Assembly: GCF_010093535.1 (NCBI RefSeq)
Contig: NW_022985165.1
Coordinates: 2,277,701 to 2,341,700, forward strand
Length of the DNA: 64,000 nt
Source of the DNA: Lindgomyces ingoldianus
Taxonomy: Eukaryota > Ascomycota > Dothideomycetes > Pleosporales > Lindgomycetaceae
Reading direction: 5' to 3'
Shown here: positions 1 through 11,312 of the stretch, piece after piece
Layout of the letters: every line of letters begins with the position of its first letter
Position numbering within the stretch: position 1 is the stretch's first letter
Notes under the pieces: generated by a model
Told to the model about the DNA's origin: nothing
Seen by the model: the letters and a program-made list of their open reading frames with translations, nothing else
Databases searched by the model: none
Position numbers and translations under genes: made by a program

Positions 1-3000
1 TGGAAAGAAGTCGACCATTGCGAACTTACTCGAAGGCCGTTCTCGAGATGCTGAGAGAATGACTTTGATTGTGCGATTTGTCTCGGTGGTGGTGAACTTA
101 ATAGCATTTGTCGTTAGATTGATGAGCACCTATGTTATACTATAAGCTTTCTGTTGATATTACCAGGATGCTGGGGCTGACCTGAAGAACCCTTGAAGGG
201 TCGAGTTTAGCCCAATCAATGCCCAACTTTGTGAAGGAATCATTCACGACAAACTCCATCTGGATACCTGCAGTTTGCACTTCACCTTCAAACATCTTGA
301 GTGCTCGCTCGACTACCTTTAAGGGCTGGGCATCAACTGGAGTGACCTATATACAAGGTTAGGAGAATTTATGAAAATTCTTCAACTATCCAAATACGTA
401 CCATGAGCATGGCACTGTCAAGTTTAGACAGCGTCAAAACGTCATCAACGATACGTTTCTGATGTTGTGCACACAGCGCTATCGTTTGAGCAGCATCAAT
501 GCTATTCGTTACAACATCGTTGGCGATAGCAGGATCATCCGCAATCCGGGGATCGCTCAAGGACGTTGAGATCTCGTCGGCGCACTGTAATATGGCACTT
601 AATGGGTTGCGCATCTCGTGACTTGTAATGTCGATGAAGTTTTCCTGCTGTCGCTTCAACTCCACAGCCTCCTCCATTTTCCTTTTTTGAAAACCTTCAG
701 CCCATTTTTGGGGGCTGATATTGGTGATGCTCCCGAAAACACTCTTCAGCATTCCATCCTCGTATTTTTCAGGAAAAGCACAGAAGAGCACCCAAGTATC
801 GCCTTTGTTGCCGTTCCGATCCTGCCAGGGAGTCTTAAACCTAAATTCTACGTTGATCGACTCCGCATTCTCGACCAGCCTTCTCCAGTGATGTCGGATG
901 AGATTTTGGTCCTCTTCTTTCACACAGTCTATCCACCTGTCTGTCCTCTCGGGGTCTTTTGGCACTCGCGAGATCTCATACCAGGTATCGTTGCAATACG
1001 TAATACGGCCTTCGTGGTCAGCAATGAAGAGCCCAGCTGGCGAGTACTCTGCCATTCTCGTGAACCTAGTTTCACTGTCGCGTGCTTCTTGTGTACGAGC
1101 GGCGAGCTGTTCGGAGAGATTAAGGCGATCCTCTGCTGCGAGCTTCGCAGCCTTCTGACCTCTTCGAATTTCCTCTTCGAAGAGCACCACAGATGCGAGT
1201 GAGGTAGCCAGCTGGCGGCTGAGTAGCTGAACAAAGAGATTATAATCATCATCGTACGGCCTCCGAGGATTAATTCCCATCACCAAGAACCCGAGCATTG
1301 ATTCTCCTGTAGTTGGGTGGACTGGACAAACGACAACATCCCGACACGGATCTCCAAATCCTCGCCACTGAAGTCCTTCCATCATTGATAATGGAAGGTC
1401 CCCCGTACCAATACTTAAAACCATAGGCTTGTCAGTCTTCATGACCTCCCGGAATACGGGGCCAAAGCCTTCTTTACCTTCCTTTAAGTCGATTTGTTCC
1501 GGCGCGACTTGATGATGCCTAGGCACACCCAAAGTGCCCTCCAGATAACACTGCTTGGTACCTAGAAGGCTGCTCGAATGTAGTGACGAGGAATCGCTAT
1601 CGGTGTCGTCGGAGACAGAATAGAGCAAGGCGAAGGGGGTATCGAACTCATTCTCGGTCAACGCGCCCAGGACTTGCTCCCAGAAACCTTTGACATCTCG
1701 GGCAATAGCGGTTCGTTCGCCGACCTCTCGCAAGGTAAGCATCCGGCGTTCCGCAATTTTTCGTCGAGTTTTCTCGAATGCCGGATTGTAAAGGCCCATA
1801 ACAGTACCATCTTCGCCGACCATTGGTATGATGGACCATGAGAAGTAAGTCTCCTCAAGAAAGCCGCTTCGCTTCATGAATAAACGGTCATCGTCCTATC
1901 TCGATCAATATTCAGATTTTCAACTGTAATGGTGCACAAACCTTCATGGTGGCCTGGCCTGTCTGGCGTGCATTCGCGAAAACGTCTTTGACATCGTCCC
2001 AGATCTCGGCCCAGGCCTCTTTATAACTTTGACCCATAAGTGATGGATGCTTCTGGCCTGCTAGTCCTGTAATGGTTCGTTAGGGTGATTATATAAGGAA
2101 GGGCCGGATATTGAGTACCAATGTATGCCTCGTTATAGATGGCTACGAGCTCGTCACCCCAATACATTGCCGCTGGATGTGGACTCGCCCTAAAGACCTG
2201 TCAGTCCGTCTTTGAAAGTGTACGGATACTAGTCGCCCACATGATCAGATTACACATAGTTCTCAGATCATTGGGCCAGTACTCTATCGGGCCTAGAGGT
2301 GTGGAAGCCCAGTCGATCGAGCGGGCAAATTGAATGTGCCTGGGGAGTGAAGGGGATAAAGATAATCTTGTCCAATCGAAAAACCCAACATCGTGGTCCT
2401 GAGGAGGGTTTAGGTCTCTATGAAAAGCGTCAACATCACCCGCGCTCTGAGCACGGAGTACACACTCATTTGTGAATGATGGGTAGGCATCACCGGGCAT
2501 ATCCACTTTGTCGGGTTTTACCCATGCAGCTTCAGAAATAGGGGTGGGGTTAATGATAGGGTGATCTGGATTGAGTTGCGGGGGAGGTATAGGCGTCGGT
2601 TCCTTAATCAGCTCCTCTGTAAGGGTGGGTATTGAATTACCGAAGTAGTCCTGCGGCTCACTTGGTTGGGCGGAAGATGATGACGGCGCCGCTCCACTGC
2701 TAGAGGTGAGAGCAGCTGATGAAGAGGATGGGATGGTGAATTCATTAGAGGCGCTTGTAGACGGGATACCCGAAGTCAAAGGAGAAAAGACGGCACCAGA
2801 GGCCACACGTAAGTGTTTCCTCAGGGTGTAGCATGACCATATGATACCCCCGTGCTCGACTGGCCGGGGGTTGATGTCTAGATTACCTCCTTGCATAACA
2901 GTGCTGAGTAGCCAGCCCTTGAACTGGCTTAAGGCATGGGACGCCACATCATCTGCATGCTCGTCTGATGGCTTGCCAACTACCAGTTCCCATGTCGATG

Positions 3001-3853
3001 AGTTGGAGCGAAGGGCACTGTTCGCGAAGAGGATCTGGAGAGCGGTGGAACCAGGGGTGTAGTTGCACGAATCTCCAATATCGACGATGAAGGTCGGGCG
3101 AGTATCTTGCTCTAATAGCTCAACAATGCCGACAGAACCTAGCAGCCTGAGCGGGTCGTTCCTGTCGCGTCCATCGGGGGAGCAGGTCCTCGGCACACTG
3201 GGCCGGTCCGAACTCCTCCCACCCGGACCGCTTGTTACACCGGGCGGACTCAGCCCGCTGAAGGTTCCACGAGCAAGTGTTACCGTCTTGATGCCGCTCT
3301 CCTCCCCACGGGTCTTGCTCAGCATCCTCGCTGCCGCCTCGGAGCTCGAGAATCGGGCCGGAAGCTGGGGTCGGGTTCGTCGCGACGAAAAGAAGAGGGG
3401 CGATGGCGGCTGCTCCTTGCTGTCCCGGAAGGACGTCGGGAAGTTGAAATGGTCGAGCGCGTGCCTTGCGCGACCGTGGATGCGCCGTCGCTTGAGCAGA
3501 GGCTCGTTCACAGGCTCCAGCAGCTCCGGGTTGTCTTGCGGCGCGACGGCACGCTTCTTGCCCGCTACGACTGACGGGGGTTTTATAGGCGCCGGCCCCG
3601 TGAAAGATGCACTGGGTGTGTTGGACAAGAGAGCAGACGCAGACGGCGTTCGGAGCTGAGTCTGATCAGGAGGGGACTGTATCCGCCATGTAGACGGCTT
3701 CGAGCACTCGCGCAGTGTGGAAGGCTTCGGCGCCGCTGCTCCGTAGGTGAGAGACTCGAGGTACTCGGGCGTGCTCAGGCGTCTGGCGTCTGGATTGGCA
3801 GACCCGGATGGTGCAGAAGTGTTTCCTGTGAAGATGGACTTGGGCCGGTTCAT
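1..3853 (-). CDS. sensor histidine kinase (probable hybrid), 3' end cut by window edge
   Basis: Cytoplasmic-type two-component sensor kinase. Exons read on the minus strand: 3853-2241, 2189-2119, 2066-1942, 1895-402, 346-182, 129-1 (continues outside); all five introns are GT-AG of 46-55 bp and join in frame, giving 1199 residues so far. Residues 1 to about 500 are Ser/Pro-rich and look disordered. A conserved fungal kinase N-domain follows (STPLGPIEYWPNDLR, ASPHPAAMYWGDELVAIYNE), then a PAS domain at about 880-1003, the HisKA H-box ITSHEMRNPLSAIL with phospho-acceptor His near residue 1029, and the N-box NLTTNAIKFT of the ATPase domain just before the cut. Family knowledge: such proteins usually end with a receiver domain, which would lie outside, so 'hybrid' is inference. 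The start is the first ATG of the long open frame. Confidence 0.9.
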
Positions 3854-6761
3854 AGAGGGTGTAGCAGAGCCAGGGTGATCGACGGCTTAGGAAACCAATG
3901 TCAACCAGGTCACCCTCTTGACCAGCAATGTGCAGCGAGCGTGAGGGTGTACAGCAGGAGTCAGACAGAAGTCTCCAGCTCCGGGTTGCTGGCGCGTCCA
4001 CGGCTCCTGGTCCTGCGTGGGTGTGTGTACAGGTGCACTAGGACTGTTCGTCGAGGTGTGTACGCTAGAGCTTGCCGATCCAGAATAACGAAGCAGGTGC
4101 AATCAACTTTCTGGCGCCAGCAGCCTGCAGTCTGTTGGGCGCACGATATGATTTATTCTGGGTGCAGTGAAGCCTCCACTGAGCTGCCCGACGGCAACGT
4201 CGTCCCTCGCAGACTTCTCTAATTCGAAAGGGCTAGCATGTCGCGCATCTCTCCCGCTCACCTGGCTTGGCGGCGATCTCACTGCAACAGCGAATTGACT
4301 CCACCCAGGCATGCCCACCAGATTATTCAGCGGTCCATCAAGCTGCTCTCCAGCACGGGACTTTGCTGCAAACCCAGTAATTCACCATTCGCACTCGGCG
4401 AGGCATGGATCAATTGTGGGAGATCCACTTACGTCATCGCTTCATCACCGACGACGCTTTGCACCATCAAGCGGTTCGTCAACGGTTTTGCCAGCCTTCA
4501 GCAGCCTCACGGTTCCACAATCGGCGCAGACAGGTCCGGATACTTCCTTCCCCCACGATTGATGCGATTCGCCCTTGTGCTCGTATGGCAATTCTAGACT
4601 GTGGCATGTCCTTCCACCGCCCATATTCCGTCATTGTCGTACCACCCCATCGCTTTCATTGTCCACAATCTGTTTCCTTCTGCAATCGCACAGTCAATCT
4701 ATCGAACCGCTGTCGGCAAGAGCTGTCTTTGAGCTGGCCCACCCATCCTTCGCTGATGCCAGACTGCTTTTCCAAGGTCCTTATCGCCGAGCATTCGCTG
4801 AGCAAAACTTCTCGGCGGTCCAGAAGCACATGACCAAGCACGTTTCGCACTAGCCTCAGACATCCCGCCACGGCTACGCCACCTCGCTCCTTGTCTCAGT
4901 TGTGCCTCCATCCAGCAGCTTCCTTTCCTTAACACAGCAATCCTGAACCTGAAACAACCCAATCGCATGGGTATTACCAAGCAGCCTCTTCCTTTTGCTC
5001 CTCATGCTTATATTATATCTCACCTACAAGCTCAATCACAAGCAAATCAGTGCCAAGAGCGTCGATCCGGCTTCAAGACGGGTAGTCGAGAATTTCGTGA
5101 TATTTGGCAGTTGCATGCTCCATCCCTTCGCCCTCCGCTTTTTACTTGAAATGTCTTGGTATTCCATCCTCCTTCTTCTTCCCCTACTCTCTAATACGCT
5201 TGATACTCGAATTCACTGGCTGCAGGCGTTAGCACCCCTACACATCTGAAAATTCTAGCTACCAAGTTTGATCCTGGGACCTGCAGCAACTAGATGATAT
5301 GCATGCGTTGCTTTAAAGGCCCCTAGCAGACTGTCCATTATGAACTGGACCAAGTCTTAAGCGTCGTACTTCTTCAAGTCTCTTATCTTATCTCTGATAT
5401 CTCTCTACACGCTCAAGTCTGTCGTCATCAGGAGCAGAAGCCATAAATCCAACCGCAATTATAGATTTCCTTAAGAAGAAGTTGAAGAGCTCATGGATAA
5501 TGATAAGCCGAAGAAAGACGGTACAGAGAATACACGTCCTCCCTGGGCCTGTCCCCTACCATAGCTAGAAAGCACTTCACATTCGTAGTAGTGTTGTTGT
5601 TGTCGGGGCAGGAGCAGGACATATTGAGGGTCGATAGAGAATCGGAGTCGGAGTCGTATGTTTATACTATGTATGTACAGGGGAAGGTAGACATACTTGA
5701 ATTAGACTGAAGGTAAGGTAAAAGAGTGGCTAGGATGAGAAAGCGCAAGAGCATAACGCTGGGCTGCCTATAAGGCTGTGTGCTCCAGTATTCACCTACC
5801 GTAACTCACTATAAACTCAAGAGTCAACTCACCAAGACTCCACCCTGACTCCCTCTGGTCACAAAACGCTTATACTCCCGCTCCTGCCCGCCCAGAACGC
5901 GAGCCCGCACAGTATGAATGACACAAATGCCACAACAGCCACCCAATTCCAGCATAGTATGACCATCACCGCAATCTTTCGGCTTGGGAGTTGGTATTAA
6001 TGTCTTGGTATCCACACAACCATTGCTGATTGTTACAAGTGACAGGGGCAATTGATCAATGAGCACAAAAGCCTACAACCCCTCTAACAGCCCAAGCCAC
6101 TATTGCGAAACTTGTCTGTAGGAATGCGTAACTGGAAAGGTGAAACTTGTGAGGTGCATTGCCTATGTCCTTCTCCCCAATCCCCACCAGACGCTCGGTT
6201 CGTGGTTGTGCTTTGTTTTGTTAGCGTCAGACATGTGGGATTTCTTTCCTCGCAGAACTAGCTCTTGGAATGGCCGTTGGTTGAGGAGGGGTTGGGGTTT
6301 GCGAGAAAGCAGTGAATGGAGTGAAGTCGACAAGCATGATGCCGTGTTTCCGATCACCAAGACTAAAATGGCTCCTTAGAACTAGTTGAGAGTCCTAGGG
6401 ATCTTGGATCGGGAGAGTGCGCCTTTTCCAATTTGTTGGAAAGGGTTGGGTTTCGGTCACAGATAGGGGCATGGGTGTGAACGTTTTTATTCACCCACGC
6501 ATGGTGAGCTTTGTGCTCATTCCAAAGGCCGACTGAAGTATCTTTCTCCTTATGATTCCACCTAGAAAGTTCGCTCAGAACTGCAGCCCATATTTCTGCA
6601 CTATCCCAGATCTTCGAGCCCCGTTGCCGGAACCTGGACCTTGCACACCTTGCAGTGCTTCGAGAGACGGAATAATTTGAAGAATCCCTCACAGCAATTT
6701 CCTATATACGGTGAACCAGATCATTTTTAAAAGGGTATATAGCAAACTCTCGATCAAATCA
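3854..6761. other. intergenic, no gene called
   Basis: Between the histidine kinase start and the end of the metallophosphoesterase gene. 3854-5250 has several overlapping short open frames and pyrimidine-rich stretches (about 4850-5230), compatible with a long promoter/leader of the kinase gene. An 80-codon minus frame at 5824-6066 is cysteine-bearing but has no recognisable domain. 6363-6692 (minus) is likewise unconvincing. Confidence 0.5.
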
Positions 6762-8283
6762 CTAACCTCTCGCTTTCGCATCGTCCCATGCACCATCATG
6801 GGAAGTCTGCTCAGCTGTGTAGCTGTCCTGGCCGTAGGTAGTGTTCAACACTACGTGTCCGGAGACACTGCCGTCTTCGAGTCTGATCCATGTTTCAACA
6901 CTCTTCTCGCGGAGGTTTTGCTGGCGTACTAGGATTTGTCGTGCGCCACGGGGAATTTCGCCAGCGTAGCCGCCGTAGCCTGTGTGACGGCCGAGGCACA
7001 GGTGGATGTCGTTGCCGGTGGAGGGGTCCGTATGTGGAAGAGGTTTTGTAGCGGTCCATTTCATGCACCTGTTCTGAAGCATCAATACTAATATCATTGG
7101 CCCAGAGCCCAAAGCTGGGACAAGGAAGACGTACCAGTCGACTCGGTGATCGTGCCCAGAGAAGACTGCGAGCAATCCCTCGGTCGCAACTAATTCCTTC
7201 ATGAAGGGGGTATCACCACCGGCATAGTGGCAGTCCTTTTCGTCATTCCCATTCTTATCCCTACCTTTGTTGACACATTTGTTTCCTTGGACTCCAAGTA
7301 CCTCTTCGTTGATTCCCGGTTCCTTCTTTGGGTCAATACCTGCGTCCTGAAAATCTGCAGTAGCATAGACAGGGATATGAACGAAAGCTAGGCTTGGAAT
7401 GACTCGTTTCTCTTGATCTCGGATTGCTTTTTTGGTTTCACTAAACCATTTGACAACCCGCATTCGAAGTCAGCACTTTGAGAAGTCTCGAAGGAAGCCA
7501 GAGCGAAGCCTACCTCCTCATTGACATAATCTGCGGTAGGGACCTTTAATCCTTCGGATGTCCGATCTTGGTAGGCCCATCCTCCTTTGGAGTCGAAGAA
7601 CCACAGCAACAACTCGATTGACTTACGGCCACTCAAGTAGACTGGGAGGTAGTAGTTGCTTGTGCCCACCTCCGCTTCTTTGCCTTTGACCATAGAATTT
7701 GTATGAGAGAGGTTGCGTCCAATGGCTTTCTCGCGTTCCATTAGGGCGCGAGATGAGCTGTTGATGTCGATGTCATGGTTGCCGTAGGCAGAAGCCCATG
7801 GGATTGATCGATTGACGAGCGGAGCCACCATTAGGTCAATGTAATGGGTTCCATTTTCAAGGTAGAGATTTTCACCAGTGACCAGGTCCCCGTTTAGAAC
7901 AGCAAGGTCTACGTGTTCTTTGTCCAGGATAGAATTGATAACTTGAACTGTCTTACGGTCCTGCTCCGGCGCCCAATCAGTCCATTCGTCTGGGCTTCGT
8001 TAGACCGAGCTAGTCAATGAGGAGTGCCAAAAGGGTGCAGAAGCAAGTAAAAAGCAGGTAGGCAGATTAATTAGATATTGGAAGCGGTCTAGCAACAGGT
8101 GACGAATAATAAACCTGGCATCAACTTACCTTCGCCGAAGTGAAGGTCCTCGAAGACGGAGATCCTAAACTTGCTATCAAGGCTGAAAAACAGATCGCCA
8201 TTCTCCCGCCCTGAGATCAACATGGGTGCCGCACTGACGTTCGCCGTCGTAGACAGAAGCCAAAGGAAGTGTTCACGTTTCAT
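6762..8283 (-). CDS. secreted calcineurin-like metallophosphoesterase (purple acid phosphatase/Dcr2 type)
   Basis: Predicted phosphoesterase using a two-metal centre. Exons (minus): 8283-8130, 7989-7514, 7457-7135, 7068-6762; 419 residues. The chosen ATG gives a short signal-peptide-like start (MKREHFLWLLSTTANVSAA). An upstream in-frame region could add another hydrophobic segment, so the start is not certain. Metal-binding motifs appear in order: FEDLHFGE (D-x-H), NGDLVTGE (GD), YGNHD, FVHIP and SGHDHRVDW (GHDH), which is the complete set for the superfamily. Introns 1 (140 bp) and 3 (66 bp) are GT-AG. Intron 2 (7458-7513) joins perfectly in phase and has a good branch site (TGCTGAC) but ends in GG instead of AG, so the allele may be mis-spliced. 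It is divergent from the TMA23-like gene. Confidence 0.82.
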
Positions 8284-8773
8284 GATTGCCGTAAGGACGA
8301 ACCCGATGGAGAAAGCAAGAAAAAGAACCAAGCGTCGGCGTGGAGAGTGAGTGAAAAATGAAGAGAGAGTGTGAGAAACAAAGGACTGTTTAGCCGTCGT
8401 CACCAGCAACGGTGATTGGAAGGAGCGACCTTCGCCATGGTGAAAGGACGCCATGGTGAATCCGGCGGGGAGCGTTTCACAGAGAGAAATGCGATAAGGA
8501 TGTTCATTGACTTGCCGCATCCGGATCGCCGCTAATGAATTTTATTATATGGCCATGGGATAATGTACAACGAAAAGTAGTATGAAGAAGTATAGTGATG
8601 GAGATGTCGTGGATATAGGAGGTCTCGTTTCGGTTTAGCCTTTTCCGGCTCGGCTCACGGACCCCACGCCAAGAATTCGCCGGCAGCAACCGTTGTCCCA
8701 CAAATTTTCTTCTTGTAGCTCCCATTTCCAAGCTTCTTCAGTTTCTCTGTGCAAGGGGAACGCTGCGGCTTGG
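8284..8773. other. divergent intergenic region
   Basis: About 490 bp separating the metallophosphoesterase (leftward) from the G-patch gene (rightward); presumably holds both promoters. No specific site recognised. Part could be coding if the upstream phosphoesterase start is used. Confidence 0.5.
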
Positions 8774-10846
8774 ATGAACGCAGACGCCTATTTGAAGAGG
8801 CAGGGCTGGCGTGGATCGGGCCACTCTCTAGACCACCACGGCCACGGAATCAAGAAGCCGCTTTTGATCTCCCATAAGCGGGATCAATTGGGCCTGGGTA
8901 AGAAGTCGGCCGCACACAGCGTCAGCGACCAATGGTGGATGCGAGCATTTGACGAGAGTTTGAAGAACGTCGGCACGGGTCAAGAGGCAATTGCTACCGC
9001 CTCAATTGCTTTCGGCGGATGACTAACGATTTGCTAGAGCACTCTCAGTCAAGTACGCAAGACAGGAATAAATCGCGGCGGTTTATACGGATTCTTTGTC
9101 AGGGGCGAGGGCCTTGCAGGAACTCTGCCAAATACCGAAGAGAGCTCTGCCCCCGAGACTTCTCTCCCTAGCACCTCCACCCCGCCTTCCCGAACTACCA
9201 CTCCTCCTACCTCCGAGACCAGCGAGATCATGTCCGAAACACTAACCAACCCCTTCGGTTCCACTCTCAAGAGAAACAAGCGGGGGCGGGCAGATGAAGG
9301 CCCAGAGAAAATCTGCAAGAAGCAGAAAGAGTCCGACGAGACCGACGAACCTAGAGTAGAGGTCGCCGAGAACCCCACCAATCTCAAACCCAAGAAAAAG
9401 AAGCACAAGCGGCAAGCTGAAGGTCTAGAAGCATTTCGCGAGAAGCGAAAGGCCTTCAAGAGGGAGACGAACCAGCTAAATTCTAAGCTGAAGAAAGGAA
9501 CAGATCGCAAGACCGCGTTCGCAGAGGGCAGAATCAGTGATGAGGCTGCGCAGGAAGCTGCCGTTGTGGCGCGCATCGATCGAATGGTTGCCAATATCAT
9601 TAAGCGGAGACAGGATGCAGGAGAATTCAAGCCTCCTCCTAGGAAGGCTAGTCAGAAAGAAGACAAAAAAGTGAAGTTCGCTCGGCAAAAGGCGCTCCGT
9701 GATGCGAAGAAGCAGTTGAAGGTGGACTTGATCCAAAAGGCACTAGACCATGGAGAGTTGCCACAATGGGTGAATTGTACCGGAGAAGAGGCGCTCGAGC
9801 GTTATCAACACAATGTGAGAAAGACGGCGAAGTTGCAGCAGCAGGCGAAGGTGCGTTTGGCGGAAATCAAGCGCGAGGATAGATTGTACAAGAAGGCGCA
9901 GGTGAAGTTGGAGAAGAAGGCCCGACGCGCGGAGAAGCTGAAACAGGTCAAAGAAATGGCCGACAAGGTTAAAGCAGGGAAGAAGGAACAAAGAGGCCGT
10001 CCAGTACCTCCAGCTGAGATGGGGGGAGTCATCCTTTTCGATGATTCTACTCAAAAGCGGAAGAAAGTACCCCATTACGGTGACGTGGAAAAATATCCTT
10101 CGAAAGCGGAGAAGAGAGAGCGCAAGGCGGCTGCCCAAGCTGGTCTGTCCATTCAAGAGTATAGAGCTAAGTTAGCTTCCCAAAAGCCACCTACAGATGA
10201 CCAAGCTGCCGTTGCCGCCAAGCTTGCAAAACTCTCCGAAAAGGAACGAGCTCAGTGTGAAGAGCGTGCCGCCCTGAAAAACCAATCCCTCGAAGAATAC
10301 ATCCTCCGGCGGATTCAAAAGAAAAACGAGAAGAGAGCTGAGCATGAAGGCAAGAAAGCTGTCAAAGTTACGAACGATGCAGAAGCCGAATCTTCATCAG
10401 CACTTCTATACTTCGTCGACACCCGGGGTGATCAGGCTCTTACTCTTCCTCCCTCATCTAACCCAGCCGCCGCCTGGCCAAGCCTCCCGCGCAATTCCGA
10501 CGGTTCTCTACCCCTCGACCCATCCATCTGGGAAGGCCGTCCCGTCAAAACTCTCACCAAGGACGAACGTCGGGCTCGCCTACTCTATCTCCGAGAACGC
10601 CGAGCCAAACGCAAAGGTATTATTCCTGGAACCACACCACCGGTGACGAGGGCACAAAAGAAGGTAGAGATGAAGAATAAACTGACCTACCAGATCCTGT
10701 GTGAGAAGGGAATCACTCAAGGCGCCACAAAGGAGCAGAAGACTGAGGTGAGGAAACTAGCCAGGAGGATATTGAGGCAGGAAAAGCAGGCGAGGAAGGC
10801 AGAGAAGGGGGGAAGGAAAATTAAGTCGAGGACAGGAAGGAATTGA
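8774..10846 (+). CDS. G-patch nucleolar protein, TMA23-like
   Basis: Probable ribosome-biogenesis factor acting in the nucleolus. Exon 1 begins MNADAYLKRQGWRGSGHSL, a G-patch segment, followed by GIKKPLLISHK, LGLGKK and DQWWMRAFDESL, typical of fungal Tma23 relatives. Exon 2 (9038-10846) opens with STLSQVRKTGINRGGLYGFF and continues as a very Lys/Arg/Glu-rich chain, predicted coiled/helical, with basic patches suited to rRNA binding. Exon 1 ends either at 8968 (GT donor, 66-bp intron, 667 residues) or at 8986 (GC donor, 51-bp intron, 673 residues); both are in phase, and the acceptor is GATTTGCTAG with branch site GACTAAC. It is much longer than yeast Tma23 (roughly 200 residues). The C-terminal part has DPSIWEGRPVKTLTKDERRARLLYLRERRAKRK. 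Convergent with Thg1. Confidence 0.8.
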
Positions 10847-11312
10847 GCGAGAGGGTGGAAGGCATTCTTATCGAACAAGTTTCTGGGAATTTAGCATGGC
10901 TTGGGTATTAGTAGCGGCATTGCAGCAGTAGGCGCTGAAGATTCCTCCATCTTCGGGATGTTCGTGGTTGTCACTGAAAATATTTTGCTGAATTCGTGGC
11001 TCATGTCTACCACGCACTGATTGGACGGCGGGGGTGAGTGGGTGAGGCTAATTTCAGATCCTATTTCCCCTCCCCTAATAGTAGTAGAATTACAGTAAAG
11101 AAAAAGAAGATAAATCATCTATCATCTCAACTTGGAATCCATAAACGTCAGTCCACTCTCTCTGGACAGTCATCAATCGTACAGGTAAGGCAGGCCCCCT
11201 GCACTGTGTTACCCTATCCCTCGCCTATCTCTATCCCCTTATACAAACCCAGAACGATCGCACAATATCACCAACTCGCCCCTCCCTTCTCCCTAGCGCG
11301 CACGCATACTCA
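10847..11312. other. convergent intergenic region
   Basis: 466 bp between two convergent 3' ends (TMA23-like and Thg1); no motif or gene recognised. Confidence 0.5.

Noticed and set aside
618..1202. 194-codon open frame antisense to the histidine kinase
   Set aside because: Mirror of the PAS/GAF coding region; no own motif.
4238..4853. Three overlapping plus-strand frames upstream of the kinase
   Set aside because: Mutually overlapping, His/Ser/Pro-rich, no motif and no splice logic; more like leader or promoter sequence.
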